From assembly GCF_002086485.1 (NCBI RefSeq), contig NZ_MVHF01000002.1, forward strand, positions 62,001 through 126,000: 64,000 bases of DNA. The letters are read 5' to 3'. This DNA is from Mycobacterium aquaticum. Its GTDB lineage: Bacteria; Actinomycetota; Actinomycetes; Mycobacteriales; Mycobacteriaceae. The translations under genes were made by a program, and so were the position numbers. The notes under the pieces are model-generated. The model saw only the letters and a program-made list of their open reading frames with translations, made no database searches and was not told where the DNA came from. Positions 62,984-64,000 of the stretch are shown one piece after another (position 1 is the stretch's first letter; the number at the start of each line of letters is the position of its first letter).

Positions 62984-64000
62984 GCGGGGCTGCGCTCGAG
63001 TTCGGGACTGAGCCAGGCGCCGGTTTGTTCGGGGACGACCAACACGGGTGTGGGGGAATGGGCGACAACCGAGGCTGCGACGCTGCCCTCCAGATGCCCC
63101 AGCCATCCGCTGCGCCGGTGCGGGCCGATTACGATCAGGCTCGCGTGGTGCCGGTTGGCGGCCTCGATGACGCCTTTCCACGTCGGCGCCGCTTCGATCG
63201 CCACGCTGCGTGCCGTGAATCCGGCGGCCTCGGCCAGTCGCGCTCCGTGGGCGGCTGTCTGCTCGGCGGCCCGTCGCACCTCGGTGGCCTGATCGGCGTC
63301 GAAATGCCCGGCCCCGGTGGGGATGAATCCGACGTCGGCGGGCTGCCAGACACACACCACCACCGCATCGCGCAGCGTCGACAGCTGGGCTGCGGCTTGC
63401 CGGATCGCACATGCCGCGCGTTCGGAGCCGTCGTAAGCGATCAGCACAGGACCCTCTGATGCCGACGCGCCCTGGTGCTCGGGCGCCAACACGGGCGCAC
63501 GTTCGGCGACGGCGGGCGAAGGCAGGCCGCGACGGATCCGGGCGAGAAGCGGCGGCGAATACCAGGCCGGGGACTCGCCGTCGAGGAACCTGTTCAGGTC
63601 CGGGGCCTGGGGTCGGGCTCCGCTGAGCGCGTAGATCGCCACGCCGAAGGCGGCACCACCGACGGCGAGCCAGAATCCGATCCACAGGGCGTCGCTGGTG
63701 CCTTGGGCCAAACCGCCCGAAGCTGACGCGGCGAAGTACGCGAAGATCGGAGCGACCATGAAGGCTGCGACGGCGCGCAGCAATTCGATGATCGCGAAGA
63801 CGCGTTGCAGGCTGTTGGACTGCAGCGAGAAGCCTGCGACGAACAACGCCGGGGCAACCGTCGCGCCCAGCGCGAGCCCGGTCAATGCCGACGCGACCAG
63901 CGCCAAGGGCTGATTGGCGGGCAGCGACATCCGGAACAGCAAGATCCCCGCGGCGAGCAGGGCCATGCCCAGCAGCGGCAGGTAGTGCATCGCCTTGCGT
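62980..64000 (-). CDS. MFS transporter fused to a universal stress protein domain (partial)
   Basis: C-terminal 340 residues of a gene whose start lies beyond the right edge; the frame is open at 64000. The first 125 residues visible contain about four membrane helices (LLGMALLAAGILLF, VASALTGLALGATVAPALFVA and others) of a 14-helix drug-efflux-type MFS protein. After a linker (about 125-195), residues about 195-330 form a UspA domain: VLIAYDGSERAACAIRQA and the ATP-binding GPHRRSGWLGHLEGSVA with VLVVPE. A transporter with a C-terminal nucleotide-binding Usp domain may be regulated by ATP. Convergent with ohrR. Confidence 0.85.
   Translation of the reverse strand, partial: RKAMHYLPLLGMALLAAGILLFRMSLPANQPLALVASALTGLALGATVAPALFVAGFSLQSNSLQRVFAIIELLRAVAAFMVAPIFAYFAASASGGLAQGTSDALWIGFWLAVGGAAFGVAIYALSGARPQAPDLNRFLDGESPAWYSPPLLARIRRGLPSPAVAERAPVLAPEHQGASASEGPVLIAYDGSERAACAIRQAAAQLSTLRDAVVVCVWQPADVGFIPTGAGHFDADQATEVRRAAEQTAAHGARLAEAAGFTARSVAIEAAPTWKGVIEAANRHHASLIVIGPHRRSGWLGHLEGSVAASVVAHSPTPVLVVPEQTGAWLSPELERSPA

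Overview
The window is high-GC actinobacterial DNA and most likely comes from a rapidly growing mycobacterium (Mycolicibacterium). Three things point there. The right-hand gene order nirB-nirD ... cbiX-nnaR-narK-aac(2')-pxpC-pxpB-fecB resembles, from memory, the M. tuberculosis Rv0252-Rv0265c block and its M. smegmatis counterpart. Many promoters place a TANNNT -10 box 6-7 nt before the start codon (leaderless mRNAs). Several small secreted proteins carry typical mycobacterial signal peptides. No rRNA, tRNA, CRISPR array, transposase or integrase was seen.

Layout. 0-5 kb holds household and hypothetical genes: a PEP-mutase-like lyase, two tandem secreted paralogues with duplicated promoters, and a divergent EamA transporter/MocR regulator pair. 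5-12.3 kb holds a MarR regulator and a six-gene beta-oxidation-type operon (SDR, amidohydrolase, MaoC hydratase, acyl-CoA dehydrogenase, nitronate monooxygenase-like protein, CoA ligase). 12.6-27.1 kb is an aromatic-acid block: pcaHGBC with its IclR regulator, a PucR-family regulator with a hydrolase and two SDRs, a nitroreductase, pobA, and a CYP199-like P450 with its own flavin/2Fe-2S reductase and IclR regulator. Read together these suggest p-methoxybenzoate to 4-hydroxybenzoate to protocatechuate to ring cleavage. pcaD and pcaIJF are not in the window. 27.2-38.3 kb is a second catabolic block: a fused Baeyer-Villiger monooxygenase/esterase, an SDR, a large ATPase-LuxR regulator, an acyl-CoA ligase, an AraC regulator, and a flavin reductase plus HpaB-type hydroxylase. 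It ends in a truncated enolase-superfamily gene.

38.3-47.2 kb carries histidine utilisation (hutD-hutI-hutF-M20 hydrolase-hutU and an RpiR regulator, divergent from hutH). 47.2-54.4 kb carries nitrite assimilation (nirBD, sirohydrochlorin chelatase, NnaR, NarK). 54.5-64 kb carries aac(2'), pxpCB, a queuosine-precursor transporter, a siderophore-binding lipoprotein, an amidohydrolase/permease pair, the ohr/ohrR peroxide switch and a partial MFS-USP fusion.

The most interesting signals lie in the accessory half. A 12-bp direct repeat (core GGTATGGGnnCG, two full copies plus a third GGTA half) occurs in the same register at three places: in front of the BVMO-esterase fusion, upstream of the nitroreductase, and in the LuxR/ligase divergent region. 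This suggests an undescribed regulon around ketone catabolism. A second 22-bp operator-like sequence links the beta-oxidation operon promoter to an orphan promoter at 12.44 kb, and an IclR palindrome links pcaH to pobA.
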